Shown: piece after piece, positions 1 to 8,042 of the stretch
How the letters are laid out: each line of letters begins with the position of its first letter
Position numbering within the stretch: the stretch's first letter is position 1
Origin: UBA9732 sp963621975
GTDB taxonomy: Bacteria > Spirochaetota > Spirochaetia > Sphaerochaetales > Sphaerochaetaceae
Assembly (NCBI GenBank): GCA_963621975.1
Contig: CAVFGI010000005.1
Location: 1 to 64,000 of the forward strand
DNA: 64,000 nt
Direction of reading: 5' to 3'
Notes under the pieces: model-generated
Told to the model about the DNA's origin: nothing
The model's input: the letters and a program-made list of their open reading frames with translations, nothing else
The model's database searches: none
Made by a program: the position numbers and the translations under genes

Positions 1-1
1 G

Positions 2-859
2 TTTGAGGATGATATCACAAAGGTGATAATCGATGATGGAGTCACATCTGTATCTCAAAATGCCTTCCGCCAAATGACGAAGTTAACCGATGTTATTATT
101 GGCAAGGATGTCAATAGTATCGGTTGGTATGCTTTCGAGAAATGTTCCACTCTTGAGAATCTTATTTTTGCTGATGGTTCTGCTCTAAAGACTATAGGAA
201 TTTATTCCTTATATGGATGCGAAGCACTGAAATCAATTTCCCTTCCCGAAGGTCTGGTAGAAATTCGTTCATTTGCTTTCATTAATACAGGATTTGAGGA
301 ATTGGATATTCCTTCATCTTTGGATTTCAGTAAAACCGATTCATTCTGGAATTCCGCTAACCTAACTACTGTAAATGTCTCTGCTGGAAACACAACTGCA
401 AAGTCTATTGACGGAGTTGTATATTCCATAGATGGTAAAACGGTTATTGGTGTGCCTGCCAATAAGACCAATTACACCATTCCTTTGGAGGTTGAAACTA
501 TAGGAAAACAGGCTTTTTCTTGCTGGCAGGGAACGAGTATAGAGATTCCTAATAATGTGAAGGAAATAGGTCAATATGCTTTTAACTATGCGCAAATTAC
601 AAGTATCAACCTTCCTAATAGTGTGACTAGTATCGGTATGGGGGCGTTCCAGTCCTGTTCTAAACTGACATTTGTTAATATCCCTTCATCTCAGCTCAAT
701 GAGATAGGTAAAGAAGCTTTTAAGTATAGCAACAGTCTTGAAACTATCGCGATCAATATGCCGGAGTCCGCCAAGACTACACTTGATACGAATAACAACA
801 ACTGGGGAGCTCCTACTACAGTAACAGTTACATGGTACGGCACAGAATCCACAACCTGA
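2..859 (+). CDS. BspA-type leucine-rich-repeat surface protein, 5'-partial
   Basis: The reading frame is open to the left edge (codons run from base 2), so the true start lies outside the window. The visible part is built of about ten repeats of roughly 23 residues of the LRR_5/BspA type, with recurring elements such as IGxxAF..C..L and I.IP..V..IG. In this family the repeats form a curved solenoid, usually at the cell surface, that binds host or bacterial proteins. One insertion around VNVSAGNTTAKSIDGVVYS is the usual island seen in BspA proteins. The C-terminus ends in a short polar tail (WYGTESTT) with no anchor, so attachment must be N-terminal or the protein is secreted. Its ligand cannot be inferred. 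Confidence 0.85.
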   Translation, partial: FEDDITKVIIDDGVTSVSQNAFRQMTKLTDVIIGKDVNSIGWYAFEKCSTLENLIFADGSALKTIGIYSLYGCEALKSISLPEGLVEIRSFAFINTGFEELDIPSSLDFSKTDSFWNSANLTTVNVSAGNTTAKSIDGVVYSIDGKTVIGVPANKTNYTIPLEVETIGKQAFSCWQGTSIEIPNNVKEIGQYAFNYAQITSINLPNSVTSIGMGAFQSCSKLTFVNIPSSQLNEIGKEAFKYSNSLETIAINMPESAKTTLDTNNNNWGAPTTVTVTWYGTESTT

Positions 860-882
860 TTGGAAAGTCGTTCATTAGAATT

Positions 883-912
883 AAAGAGGCTGGCAGATGT
901 CGGCCTCTTTTA
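883..912 (+). terminator. Rho-independent terminator after the BspA-like gene
   Basis: An 8-bp perfect stem AAAGAGGC / GCCTCTTT (883-890 and 903-910) begins 24 bases after the stop codon and runs into a short T stretch. Confidence 0.75.
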
Positions 913-967
913 GTATGGCCAAGATGCTGTTGTCCGGCTGCTTAATATGCTGGAACTAAAGCTGTAA

Positions 968-997
968 AGGCGCAGGTTGTTGACCTGAGCCTTTTTT
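968..997 (+). terminator. Second rho-independent terminator
   Basis: AGGCgCAGGT pairs with ACCTGaGCCT around a TTGTT loop, and the second arm runs into six T. No convincing gene lies between this and the terminator at 883-912, so it is either a fail-safe terminator or the remains of a lost gene's end. Confidence 0.75.
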
Positions 998-1169
998 GTG
1001 GTTCATCCGGGAAAGTGTTGGTCAATAGGTTTAAGGAAAAAATAAAGAAAAGAAAAAAGAGGCAAAAAAAGGTGGCTCTTGCCCAAAAATGTGGAGATTG
1101 CAATAAAGTCTGCAGTGCGGACAACCATATCAAGTGAAAATAGAACTTTTGCGCTCTATTTTTTTCTAA

Positions 1170-1280
1170 AGTTCTATTTTGTAGGTCTATAGAAAAAATT
1201 TTTTTCCTAGAGTTCTACTTTGTAGATCTATAGAAACTTTTTTTCTTCCAAAGTTCTACTTTTGGCTCTTTGGCTCTATG
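1170..1280. repeat. 41-bp direct tandem repeat, about 2.7 copies
   Basis: The block AGTTCTAyTTTGTAGrTCTATAGAAA begins at 1170 and 1211, and a third partial copy begins at 1252. The period is exactly 41 bases with T-rich spacers between. Just upstream, TAGAACTTT (1141-1149) is the reverse complement of AAAGTTCTA (1168-1176), so the first unit can also fold back. No coding sense is seen. Confidence 0.75.
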
Positions 1281-1401
1281 AAAAATTTGGCTCAAGCACA
1301 GTTTAAGGAGTTGATACAAGTAGTTTTATTCCACTTAAAGAGATAGACTCTAGAAACTAATAGTCTGATAAAATAATGATGAATTTGCTAATTAAAAAAG
1401 T

Positions 1402-1446
1402 AAATGCAACAGTAAGCCGTCCAAAGTTGAAGTTGCATTTTTCTTT
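1402..1446 (+). terminator. Terminator-like hairpin in non-coding DNA
   Basis: AAATGCAAC (1402-1410) and GTTGCATTT (1432-1440) form a perfect 9-bp stem with a 21-base loop, followed by TTCTTT. It has the shape of a terminator but follows no recognised gene. Confidence 0.5.
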
Positions 1447-1923
1447 ACACTGAAGTTTATGCTAAGAGTATAATTCCAAAGATGATGTGAGGGTGAGGTT
1501 TAAGTAATGTATGGCAAGATGAAAATTATGAAGAGCCAACTGTTAATGAGTTAAGTGGTAGAAAAGGTACAATTTGCACTGTAGTTCATGGTCAGATAAA
1601 GTAGTTTATCCCAAGTTTAAGGGAATTAAGATTTTTTAGTAATGGCTTTTATTAGTCAATGTCATAATTTGCAAAAATTGCTTCATTTAAGACACAAAAT
1701 GTACTTACAGCCGCACAAGTGCTGAAATATGTTACACCTACTAAACTTTTACGTTAAAAAGTGCTAACTGGGCTTGCCTTTCCTGCTCCCTGCCTTCCAA
1801 AAGTATTGCATAGCGTGCAAAATTCCCAGTGGAATTGCCAGTGAAATTTTCAGTTGTTATAATACTAACAATGAGTTAAACTATAAAGTGAAGGAGGGAG
1901 ATGCTCTAAAAAAAGGGGATAAG

Positions 1924-2415
1924 ATGGCCAAAAAGGTTAATCTTTCTAATTTAGAGGCAAATGAAAAGAAGAAACTTGGGAAAGTTAGCTTTCTCTCGAT
2001 TTTTAGCGTTTTTATTGCTTGTGTGATTATTGTTGGTTGTTTCGCTTGCTCTCAGAATTCAAGTGTACAACTAAACAAGGAACAACAAGCAGAAATTGAC
2101 AGAATTTATTGGGAAAATGAAGTAGTTGGCACAAGGTGGATAGTTTCTACTTCAGACAAGAACAGTGGTATTTTAGATGGTCAGAGTGTGACTTTAGAGT
2201 TGGAATTTGCAAATGAAAAGGGTGTTCTTTGTGCTTATTTTACACATTCTAATGTAAAGTTGCTGACTGGAGAGCTTGTTTTAGTAAGTTCTGAAGGTAC
2301 TATTGAATTCCCAGATGGGACAAAGTGGGGTGCTAAGTTCTCAGAGAAGAACAATACGAGGTATCTCACTATTTCTTGCAGGAATGGAGATGTCTATTAT
2401 ACTTCAAATAAGTAA
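1924..2415 (+). CDS. Small membrane-anchored or lipoprotein of unknown function
   Basis: 163 residues from the ATG at 1924, preceded by GGGGATAAG. An upstream in-frame start at 1774 is possible but its extra 50 residues look non-coding. A charged N-terminus is followed by one hydrophobic segment (about residues 22-42) ending in VGCFACSQNS, which resembles a lipobox, so the protein is probably exported and lipid-anchored. The rest is a small beta-rich domain beginning GTRWIVS and containing LEFANEKGVL and IEFPDGTKW, reminiscent of META/lipocalin-like folds, though I do not recognise a family. It stands alone, closed by the terminator at 2522. Function unknown. Confidence 0.7.
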   Translation: MAKKVNLSNLEANEKKKLGKVSFLSIFSVFIACVIIVGCFACSQNSSVQLNKEQQAEIDRIYWENEVVGTRWIVSTSDKNSGILDGQSVTLELEFANEKGVLCAYFTHSNVKLLTGELVLVSSEGTIEFPDGTKWGAKFSEKNNTRYLTISCRNGDVYYTSNK

Positions 2416-2521
2416 TAGACATTCGTTTAGAACGGGGTACTGTGGTTCTAATTAAAACCAGAGCATCTCTTCCTGCAAAACTTCTGTTGAAGTTTTGAGG
2501 AGCCATAGTAAAGACTCCCCA

Positions 2522-2551
2522 AACCAGCTCCTACGTCGTAGGGCTGGTCTT
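2522..2551 (+). terminator. Strong rho-independent terminator
   Basis: ACCAGCtCCTAC pairs with GTAGGgCTGGT (2522-2547) around a 3-base loop and is followed by CTTTT. It separates the small membrane protein from ugd. Confidence 0.8.
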
Positions 2552-2633
2552 TTCAACTCACTTTTAATTGAAGATATCGGGATGTTTTCATGCAAACAAT
2601 TCCCGCATATAAAGTATATAAAAAGAGGGAAAA

Positions 2634-3866
2634 ATGAAGATAACTGTTGCGGGAACTGGCTATGTGGGGCTTTCAATTGCTGTGCTACTTGCACAACATA
2701 ATCAAGTTACTGCCCTTGATATAATTTCAGAGAAGGTTGCGCTTATAAATGAGCGTAAATCGCCAATTCAGGATGAATATCTTGAGAGATATCTTGCAGA
2801 AAAAGAGCTAAATCTTGTGGCAACTACTGATGTGCAAAAGGCTTACGAGAATGCAGATTATGTTGTGATAGCTACGCCAACTAATTATGACAGTAGGCTT
2901 AACTTTTTTGATACAAGTGCGGTTGAAAATGTTGTTGAGCTTGTAAGAAAGTATAACAAAAAGGCTGTAATGGTGATTAAGTCTACTATTCCTGTAGGCT
3001 ATACAGAGTCTTTGCGTGCAAAATTTCCAGATTCTTCTATTTTGTTTAGCCCAGAATTTTTAAGAGAGAGTAAGGCTCTCTATGATAATCTTTATCCTAG
3101 CCGTATTATTGTTGGTACCAATATGGCAGATTCTAATTTAACAGAGAAAGCCAGAGTTTTTGCTTCACTTCTTAAAGATGCAGCAATTAAGGAAGATGTT
3201 CCTATGTTTATAATGGGTACAACGGAAGCCGAGGCGGTGAAGCTTTTTGCAAATACATATTTGGCTCTTAGAGTTGCCTTCTTTAACGAGCTTGATACTT
3301 ATGCAGAAACAAAGGGAATTGATACTAAAGCTATTATTGATGGTGTGAGTGCTGATCCTAGAATTGGAGATTTTTATAATAATCCGTCTTTTGGTTATGG
3401 TGGCTACTGTCTCCCTAAGGATACAAAGCAACTTTTGGCTAATTACAAGGATGTTCCAGAAAATCTTATTGCTGCAATAGTTGAAAGCAATAGAACGCGT
3501 AAAGATTTTATTGCTGAAAGGGTTTTAGCTCTCTCTGGAGCATATGAAGGAAGCGAGGCTTTTAATCCTAACAAGGAAAAGAAGGTAGTTATTGGTGTTT
3601 TTCGCCTTACTATGAAGTCTAATTCCGATAATTTCCGTCAATCTTCCATTCAAGGGGTTATGAAAAGAATCAAGGCAAAAGGTTCTGAAGTTATTATCTA
3701 TGAACCTACATTGGAAAACGGTTCTACCTTCTTTGGAAGCCGAGTTGTCAATGACTTAGCTCTTTTCAAAAGCGAAAGCCAAGCTATTATTGCAAACCGT
3801 TATGACATATGTCTTGATGACGTTAAAGAGAAGGTCTACACCAGAGACATCTTCCACAAGGACTAA
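2634..3866 (+). CDS. ugd: UDP-glucose 6-dehydrogenase
   Basis: Oxidises UDP-glucose to UDP-glucuronate with two NAD+ in the cytoplasm, supplying uronic acid for surface polysaccharides. The 410 residues fit the short bacterial Ugd form. Visible are the N-terminal Rossmann motif GTGYVGLS (residues 7-14), the central UDP-binding segment, the active-site region GYGGYCLPKD with the catalytic Cys at about residue 259, and a C-terminal nucleotide-binding half (KVVIGVFRLTMKSNSDNFR). The start is the ATG preceded by GAGGG. No polysaccharide genes are adjacent, and it is flanked by a terminator upstream and convergent xseB downstream, so it is a stand-alone gene. Confidence 0.93.
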   Translation: MKITVAGTGYVGLSIAVLLAQHNQVTALDIISEKVALINERKSPIQDEYLERYLAEKELNLVATTDVQKAYENADYVVIATPTNYDSRLNFFDTSAVENVVELVRKYNKKAVMVIKSTIPVGYTESLRAKFPDSSILFSPEFLRESKALYDNLYPSRIIVGTNMADSNLTEKARVFASLLKDAAIKEDVPMFIMGTTEAEAVKLFANTYLALRVAFFNELDTYAETKGIDTKAIIDGVSADPRIGDFYNNPSFGYGGYCLPKDTKQLLANYKDVPENLIAAIVESNRTRKDFIAERVLALSGAYEGSEAFNPNKEKKVVIGVFRLTMKSNSDNFRQSSIQGVMKRIKAKGSEVIIYEPTLENGSTFFGSRVVNDLALFKSESQAIIANRYDICLDDVKEKVYTRDIFHKD

Positions 3867-3883
3867 ACGCAACAAGGACTAAA

Positions 3884-4114
3884 CTACTTTTCCTTATACT
3901 CTTCAGTTAAGACTCCCTCTTCTGATTCTCCTGGGGCGCTTGTAACAATTTCAATGCGCCGTTCTATCTTTGATAGTTCTTTATCCACTTCATTTGCAAG
4001 TTTCATGCCGTCTTCATATAGCAATACTGCCTTTTGAAGATCTGTATTGGGGTCTTGAAGACTTTTTGCAATCTCTTCAAGTTTATTTAATTTTTCTTCA
4101 AATTTATCAGCCAT
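3884..4114 (-). CDS. xseB: Exodeoxyribonuclease VII small subunit
   Basis: Small subunit of ExoVII, which cuts single-stranded DNA from both ends; several XseB helical hairpins bind the long coiled coil of each XseA. 76 residues, nearly all helical, with the family pattern FEEKLNKLEEIAKSLQ...LYEDGMKL. I start it at the ATG complementary to 4112-4114 because GAGGAGGT precedes it at good spacing. This start overlaps the end of xseA by 8 bases, typical of translational coupling. The last dozen residues are acidic and variable. Confidence 0.93.
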   Translation of the reverse strand: MADKFEEKLNKLEEIAKSLQDPNTDLQKAVLLYEDGMKLANEVDKELSKIERRIEIVTSAPGESEEGVLTEEYKEK

Positions 4115-5312
4115 TTTTAACCTCCTCAATGCAGGCGCTAATGTTACCATCTGCCAGCGTAATATCTATTTTATCTCCAGTTTTAACTTGTTTTATGCTT
4201 CTCAATGTTTTTCCCTCTTTTGTGGTCAGAATTCCATATCCACGGTCTAGGATTGACAGCGGGCTCAGTACTTCTATCTTGTGAGAAAGCATCTGCGCTT
4301 TAGATTTTTTCACCTCAATAAGGTTGCAAATCTCGCGCTTTAGGGTGTTAATTGCATAATCCAGTCGCATTCGGTTGTGCGAGAGTTTATTTTCCAGCTG
4401 TGATTTTGCATTTTCCCGGGAGAACGCAGCAACTCTAAGCCTTATGGCTGAAATGCGAGATGCCATACTTTCCTTCATACTTGCTCTAAGGTTTTCTACT
4501 TTTGCTTGCTGTTCTATGGTGCTTTCACATACTAGCTCTGCTGCAGCCGATGGCGTTGGAGCCCTTAAATCTGCAACAAAATCGGATAAGGCCCAGTCAA
4601 TTTCATGGCCTACGGCGGAAATTACAGGGATATTGGAATTATGAATAGCTTCAATTACGCAATCTTCTGAAAAAGGGAGAAGATCTTCAAGGCTACCGCC
4701 ACCACGGCCCACAATTATGACATTTGCAAGGAGAAAATCGTTAACTTCTTGGATTCGCAATGCCACAGATTTTGCAGCTTCCGGACCCTGAACTACCGCA
4801 GGAAGAATGATGAGGTCTAAATTTGGACTACGCCTACCAGTGATTTGTAGGATATCTTGAAGTGCAGCACCAGTGGGACTTGTGATGATTGCAACCTTGT
4901 TTGGCCTTTTGGGGATTGGTTTTTTCAAGCTCTCATTAAAATAGCCTAGTTGGGAATAATAGCGCTTACGCTGTTCAAGCATTGCAAGAATATCGCCCTC
5001 GCCAAAAGGTTCCATAGATGTACAAATAATTTGATAAGTCCCGCGTGGACCATAGACGCTAATGCTACCTTTAACAATAACTCGTTGGCCATCTTTTGGT
5101 ACAAAGGAAATTCTAGAGATTGTGCTTCTCCAAATAACGGCACTAATTACGGCACCTTCATCTTTTAAGGAAAAATACCAATGGCCGGTTGAAGCTGGCT
5201 TTAACCCCAATATCTCTCCTTCCACAGTTAGGTTGTAAAAGGAGCCTTCAAGGGTTGTCTTAATAAGTGAGGTTAGTTCACTTACGGTAAGCTTTGGTAA
5301 TGTATCATTCAT
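4107..5312 (-). CDS. xseA: Exodeoxyribonuclease VII large subunit
   Basis: Catalytic subunit of ExoVII, a metal-dependent single-strand nuclease of DNA repair and recombination. It has an N-terminal OB fold (LTVEGEILGLKPASTGHWYFSLKDE), the catalytic core with the conserved IIVGRGGGSLEDLLPF and VGHEIDWALSDFVADLRAPTP written here in part, and a long coiled coil for XseB binding. Full length at 401 residues. There is no clear ribosome site before the ATG; the ferredoxin terminator (5322-5354) lies just upstream, so the message may begin very near the start codon. Confidence 0.94.
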   Translation of the reverse strand: MNDTLPKLTVSELTSLIKTTLEGSFYNLTVEGEILGLKPASTGHWYFSLKDEGAVISAVIWRSTISRISFVPKDGQRVIVKGSISVYGPRGTYQIICTSMEPFGEGDILAMLEQRKRYYSQLGYFNESLKKPIPKRPNKVAIITSPTGAALQDILQITGRRSPNLDLIILPAVVQGPEAAKSVALRIQEVNDFLLANVIIVGRGGGSLEDLLPFSEDCVIEAIHNSNIPVISAVGHEIDWALSDFVADLRAPTPSAAAELVCESTIEQQAKVENLRASMKESMASRISAIRLRVAAFSRENAKSQLENKLSHNRMRLDYAINTLKREICNLIEVKKSKAQMLSHKIEVLSPLSILDRGYGILTTKEGKTLRSIKQVKTGDKIDITLADGNISACIEEVKNG

Positions 5313-5321
5313 TGATTTAGC

Positions 5322-5354
5322 TAAAAAAAGGGTAGCCGTTGTAACCGACCACCC
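5322..5354 (-). terminator. Rho-independent terminator of the ferredoxin gene
   Basis: Read on the minus strand, GGGTGGTCG pairs with CGGCTACCC (9 bp, two G-U pairs) around GTTACAA and is followed by seven T. It lies between the ferredoxin stop and the xseA start. Confidence 0.8.
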
Positions 5355-5385
5355 TAGACATTTTCAAAAAAATATTTTGGTACAA

Positions 5386-5553
5386 TTACTCTTCAACAAT
5401 AGCACCAACTGGGCAAACTGATGCGCATGTTCCGCACTGAGCACATGTATCCTGATCTATGACATAGATGTCGCCTTCAGAAATTGCTCCTACTGGACAT
5501 TCACCAGCACATGTTCCGCATGCTGCGCAAGCATCTGTGATTCTGTAAGCCAT
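5386..5553 (-). CDS. 2[4Fe-4S] ferredoxin
   Basis: A 55-residue clostridial-type ferredoxin, below the usual size cut-off for gene finding. It has two CxxCxxxC(P) cluster motifs, CAACGTCAGECP and CAQCGTCASVCP, each with the fourth Cys-Pro, plus the family start MAYRITDACxxCG. It carries electrons at low potential in the cytoplasm, for example for pyruvate:ferredoxin oxidoreductase or hydrogenase in an anaerobe. The ATG is preceded by GGAGAAGCGAA. The gene is monocistronic, with its own terminator downstream, and diverges from topB. Confidence 0.95.
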   Translation of the reverse strand: MAYRITDACAACGTCAGECPVGAISEGDIYVIDQDTCAQCGTCASVCPVGAIVEE

Positions 5554-5653
5554 TTCGCTTCTCCTTTTTACCTGAATCTACTGTGCATCAGACTTCTTAA
5601 TCCGATTACCCAAATAATACTCCCCCAAAGACCAAAGGTCAATAAGAAGAATC

Positions 5654-5683
5654 TTGATTTTCTGGGGCTTAGAACGCTATTAT
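5654..5683 (+). promoter_or_regulatory. Predicted promoter of topB, near-leaderless
   Basis: TTGATT (5654-5659), an 18-base spacer, then TATTAT (5678-5683); the ATG at 5691 follows 7 bases later. There is no Shine-Dalgarno before either possible ATG. Confidence 0.5.
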
Positions 5684-5690
5684 GACCGTT

Positions 5691-8036
5691 ATGAAGAATC
5701 TAGTTCTTGCTGAAAAGCCTAGTGTAGGAAAGGAACTTGCCAGAGTACTTGGATGTACAAATAGGGGCAAGTATCTTGAAAATGATGATTACGTTGTAAC
5801 TTGGGCATTAGGGCACCTTGTTACTCTCTGTCCCCCTGATTATTACGGGGCCGAGTATAAGCGTTGGCAACTTAAGGATCTTCCAATTCTTCCAAAGAAA
5901 TTGGAAACCATGGTTATAGATAAGACAAAAGAGCAGTTTGAAACAGTCAAATCTCTCTTGAACCGTGAAGACGTTGAAGGCGTCATTATTGCAACAGATG
6001 CTGGACGTGAAGGCGAGCTTGTAGCAAGATGGATTTTGCAACAAGCAGGATGCACAAAACCAGCTAAAAGACTTTGGATTAGTAGCCAAACAGATCTTGC
6101 AATAAAGCAGGGTTTTGCAAATTTAAAGCCTGCCAGTGACTATGATAATCTCTATGCAGCAGCAGAGAGCCGTTCATATGCAGACTGGTATGTAGGCTAC
6201 AACGTCTCAAGAGCAATGAGCTGTCACTTTGACACAAGACTTTCCGCAGGAAGAGTCCAAACTCCAACCTTAGCCTTAATTACATCCCGTGAGGATGAGA
6301 TTGAAGACTTTGCAGGCCGTTTCTATTGGACAATTAAGGCAGACTTTGGCTCTTTCAAAGCTTCTTGGTATTCTCAAGATAACACCATCAGAATCCCTGA
6401 TGAGAAAACAGCAAATGAGCTGGTAGAAAAACTCAAGGGTGCAAAAGGTGTTGTAAAAAGTCTAAAAGAAGTCCCAAAGACAGAAAAACCACCTCTTGCG
6501 TATGATTTAACAGAACTTCAGCGTGATGCTAACAACATTTTAGGGTTCTCTGCAAAGGAAACTCTAGACACATTACAACGTCTCTATGAAGTGCATAAAA
6601 TTGTTACTTATCCACGAACAGACAGCAGATACATTACAGCCGATATTGTTCCAACAATCCCAGATAGACTTATGGCACTAACGGCAACTAGTTTCTGGAT
6701 GCGTGCGTCAAAATACATGAAAACAGGCTTTCGCACAGACCTATCTAGACTAGTTAACGACGCTATGGTCAGCGATCACCACGCACTTCTTCCAACCGAG
6801 CAAAAGGTTGATCTCACCAAGCTATCTACAAACGAGAGGGCTCTTTGGGAGCTGATAGTCACACGATTCTTGGAAACTCTTTCTCCTGATTATGAATACA
6901 AGACCACCACATTGGAGGCCAATGTTTCTGGAGAGCGTTTCATTGCACGTTTGACTGTACCAACAGCTCAAGGTTGGAGAGATGTTGCACGCGATATTGG
7001 AAAGCGCTCTGCTGCCCCTGTTGAAGATGAAGATGATGATGAAAGTGGGCTTGCATCTCTTGTAGAGGGCTCGGAGCTTGAGATTAAGGATGTTATTCTA
7101 AAACGCAATTCAACACTTCCCCCAGATAGATACACTGAGGCCGAGCTCTTGTACGCCATGGAGCATGCTGGTAGATTGGTTGACGATGCAGAGCTCAAAA
7201 AGCGTCTTGAAAATGGCCTTGGCACTCCTGCAACTAGAGCCGATATCATTGAAAAGCTCATCCAGAATAACTGCATAGAGCGTCGTGATAAAGAACTTGT
7301 TCCAACAGCAAAAGGACGCGAATTGGTACGTCTTGTCCCTCCTCAGCTCAAGAGCGCAGAGCTTACAGGAAAGTGGGAGCAGAGACTCTTTGCAATTTCC
7401 AATGGAGAAGAAAAAGAGGCTCAATTCGTTGATGATATCAAGAAAAATGCAACAGAATTGGTAAATCAGGTCATTGTTAACCATGACAAGTTTGATCCAA
7501 ACCTCATGGGAGACAAGGACAGATTATGTCCTGCATGTCATTGGCCAATGATGAAAATTCTTGATGAGTATGACAGACCTCATTATGTTTGCCAGCGTTT
7601 CTCTTGTGGATACGAGGAGATGGAAGTCAAAAAGCGTGTAGAAGTTGAACCAGAGGCTGTTGTTCCAACACATGCAAGTGCCTCACCCACAAAAAAGGTT
7701 ATTGCAGTTGCAACACCAGCTAGTGAAGGCAAAAAGCGCATTGTTCTTCATAAATCTGCAGTGAAAGCTGCTGTTGCAAAAGCACAGCCTCAAGTTAAGT
7801 GGGAAACTGTAATTGAGGTTGTGAAACCAAGTCATTACAGACCACAAAGAACTGATTTTGGCACAAAGGGCACAAATAGCACAAAGACCTTTAAGAAAGA
7901 CTTTAAAAAAGACTTTAAAAAGGATGAGTCAAAGCTAACTTCTTCTCGTGAAAGCACAGGTGGAACCTTTGCAGACTTCATTAGAGCCTCTGAAGAACGC
8001 AAAAAGCGTGACGAGGAAAAGAGAAAAAAGAAGTAA
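5691..8036 (+). CDS. topB: DNA topoisomerase III
   Basis: Type IA topoisomerase that passes single strands through a transient nick, decatenating recombination and replication intermediates. It begins with the Toprim domain (LVLAEKPSVGKELARVLG, DAGREGELV), followed by the central gate domains with the active-site tyrosine in VTYPRTDSRY (Tyr about residue 307). A four-Cys zinc ribbon CPACHWP...CQRFSCGYEE and a Lys-rich tail of about 130 residues end the protein. I prefer the ATG at 5691 over the one at 5682: it matches the usual TopB N-terminus and the predicted promoter. The basic tail with repeated DFKKDFKKD probably binds DNA. It is followed at 7 bases by a convergent transporter gene. Confidence 0.93.
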   Translation: MKNLVLAEKPSVGKELARVLGCTNRGKYLENDDYVVTWALGHLVTLCPPDYYGAEYKRWQLKDLPILPKKLETMVIDKTKEQFETVKSLLNREDVEGVIIATDAGREGELVARWILQQAGCTKPAKRLWISSQTDLAIKQGFANLKPASDYDNLYAAAESRSYADWYVGYNVSRAMSCHFDTRLSAGRVQTPTLALITSREDEIEDFAGRFYWTIKADFGSFKASWYSQDNTIRIPDEKTANELVEKLKGAKGVVKSLKEVPKTEKPPLAYDLTELQRDANNILGFSAKETLDTLQRLYEVHKIVTYPRTDSRYITADIVPTIPDRLMALTATSFWMRASKYMKTGFRTDLSRLVNDAMVSDHHALLPTEQKVDLTKLSTNERALWELIVTRFLETLSPDYEYKTTTLEANVSGERFIARLTVPTAQGWRDVARDIGKRSAAPVEDEDDDESGLASLVEGSELEIKDVILKRNSTLPPDRYTEAELLYAMEHAGRLVDDAELKKRLENGLGTPATRADIIEKLIQNNCIERRDKELVPTAKGRELVRLVPPQLKSAELTGKWEQRLFAISNGEEKEAQFVDDIKKNATELVNQVIVNHDKFDPNLMGDKDRLCPACHWPMMKILDEYDRPHYVCQRFSCGYEEMEVKKRVEVEPEAVVPTHASASPTKKVIAVATPASEGKKRIVLHKSAVKAAVAKAQPQVKWETVIEVVKPSHYRPQRTDFGTKGTNSTKTFKKDFKKDFKKDESKLTSSRESTGGTFADFIRASEERKKRDEEKRKKK

Positions 8037-8042
8037 AGCTCT

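Larger units (their letters stand above)
998..1923. other. Long non-coding interval
   Basis: No reading frame here has a start, ribosome site and plausible protein. It holds the 41-bp tandem repeat at 1170-1280 and a hairpin at 1402-1446. Bases about 1509-1604 read as a short stretch of ordinary-looking protein (WQDENYEEPTVNELSGRKG, then stop) with no start codon, which may be the remains of a decayed gene. Two short A/T-rich stretches resemble -10 boxes (TATAAT near 1468) but have no gene to serve. Confidence 0.5.

Noticed and set aside
942..1133. Minus-strand open frame of 63 codons with Phe/Leu-rich product
   Set aside because: No ribosome site, low-complexity composition caused by A-rich plus strand, and overlaps a terminator.
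1507..1620. Protein-like stretch WQDENYEEPTVNELSG in the first long gap
   Set aside because: No start codon in frame and a stop soon after; kept only as a possible remnant in the gap note.
5808..6267. Minus-strand frames inside topB
   Set aside because: Cys/Ser/Leu-rich shadow frames without ribosome sites, fully inside a clear gene.
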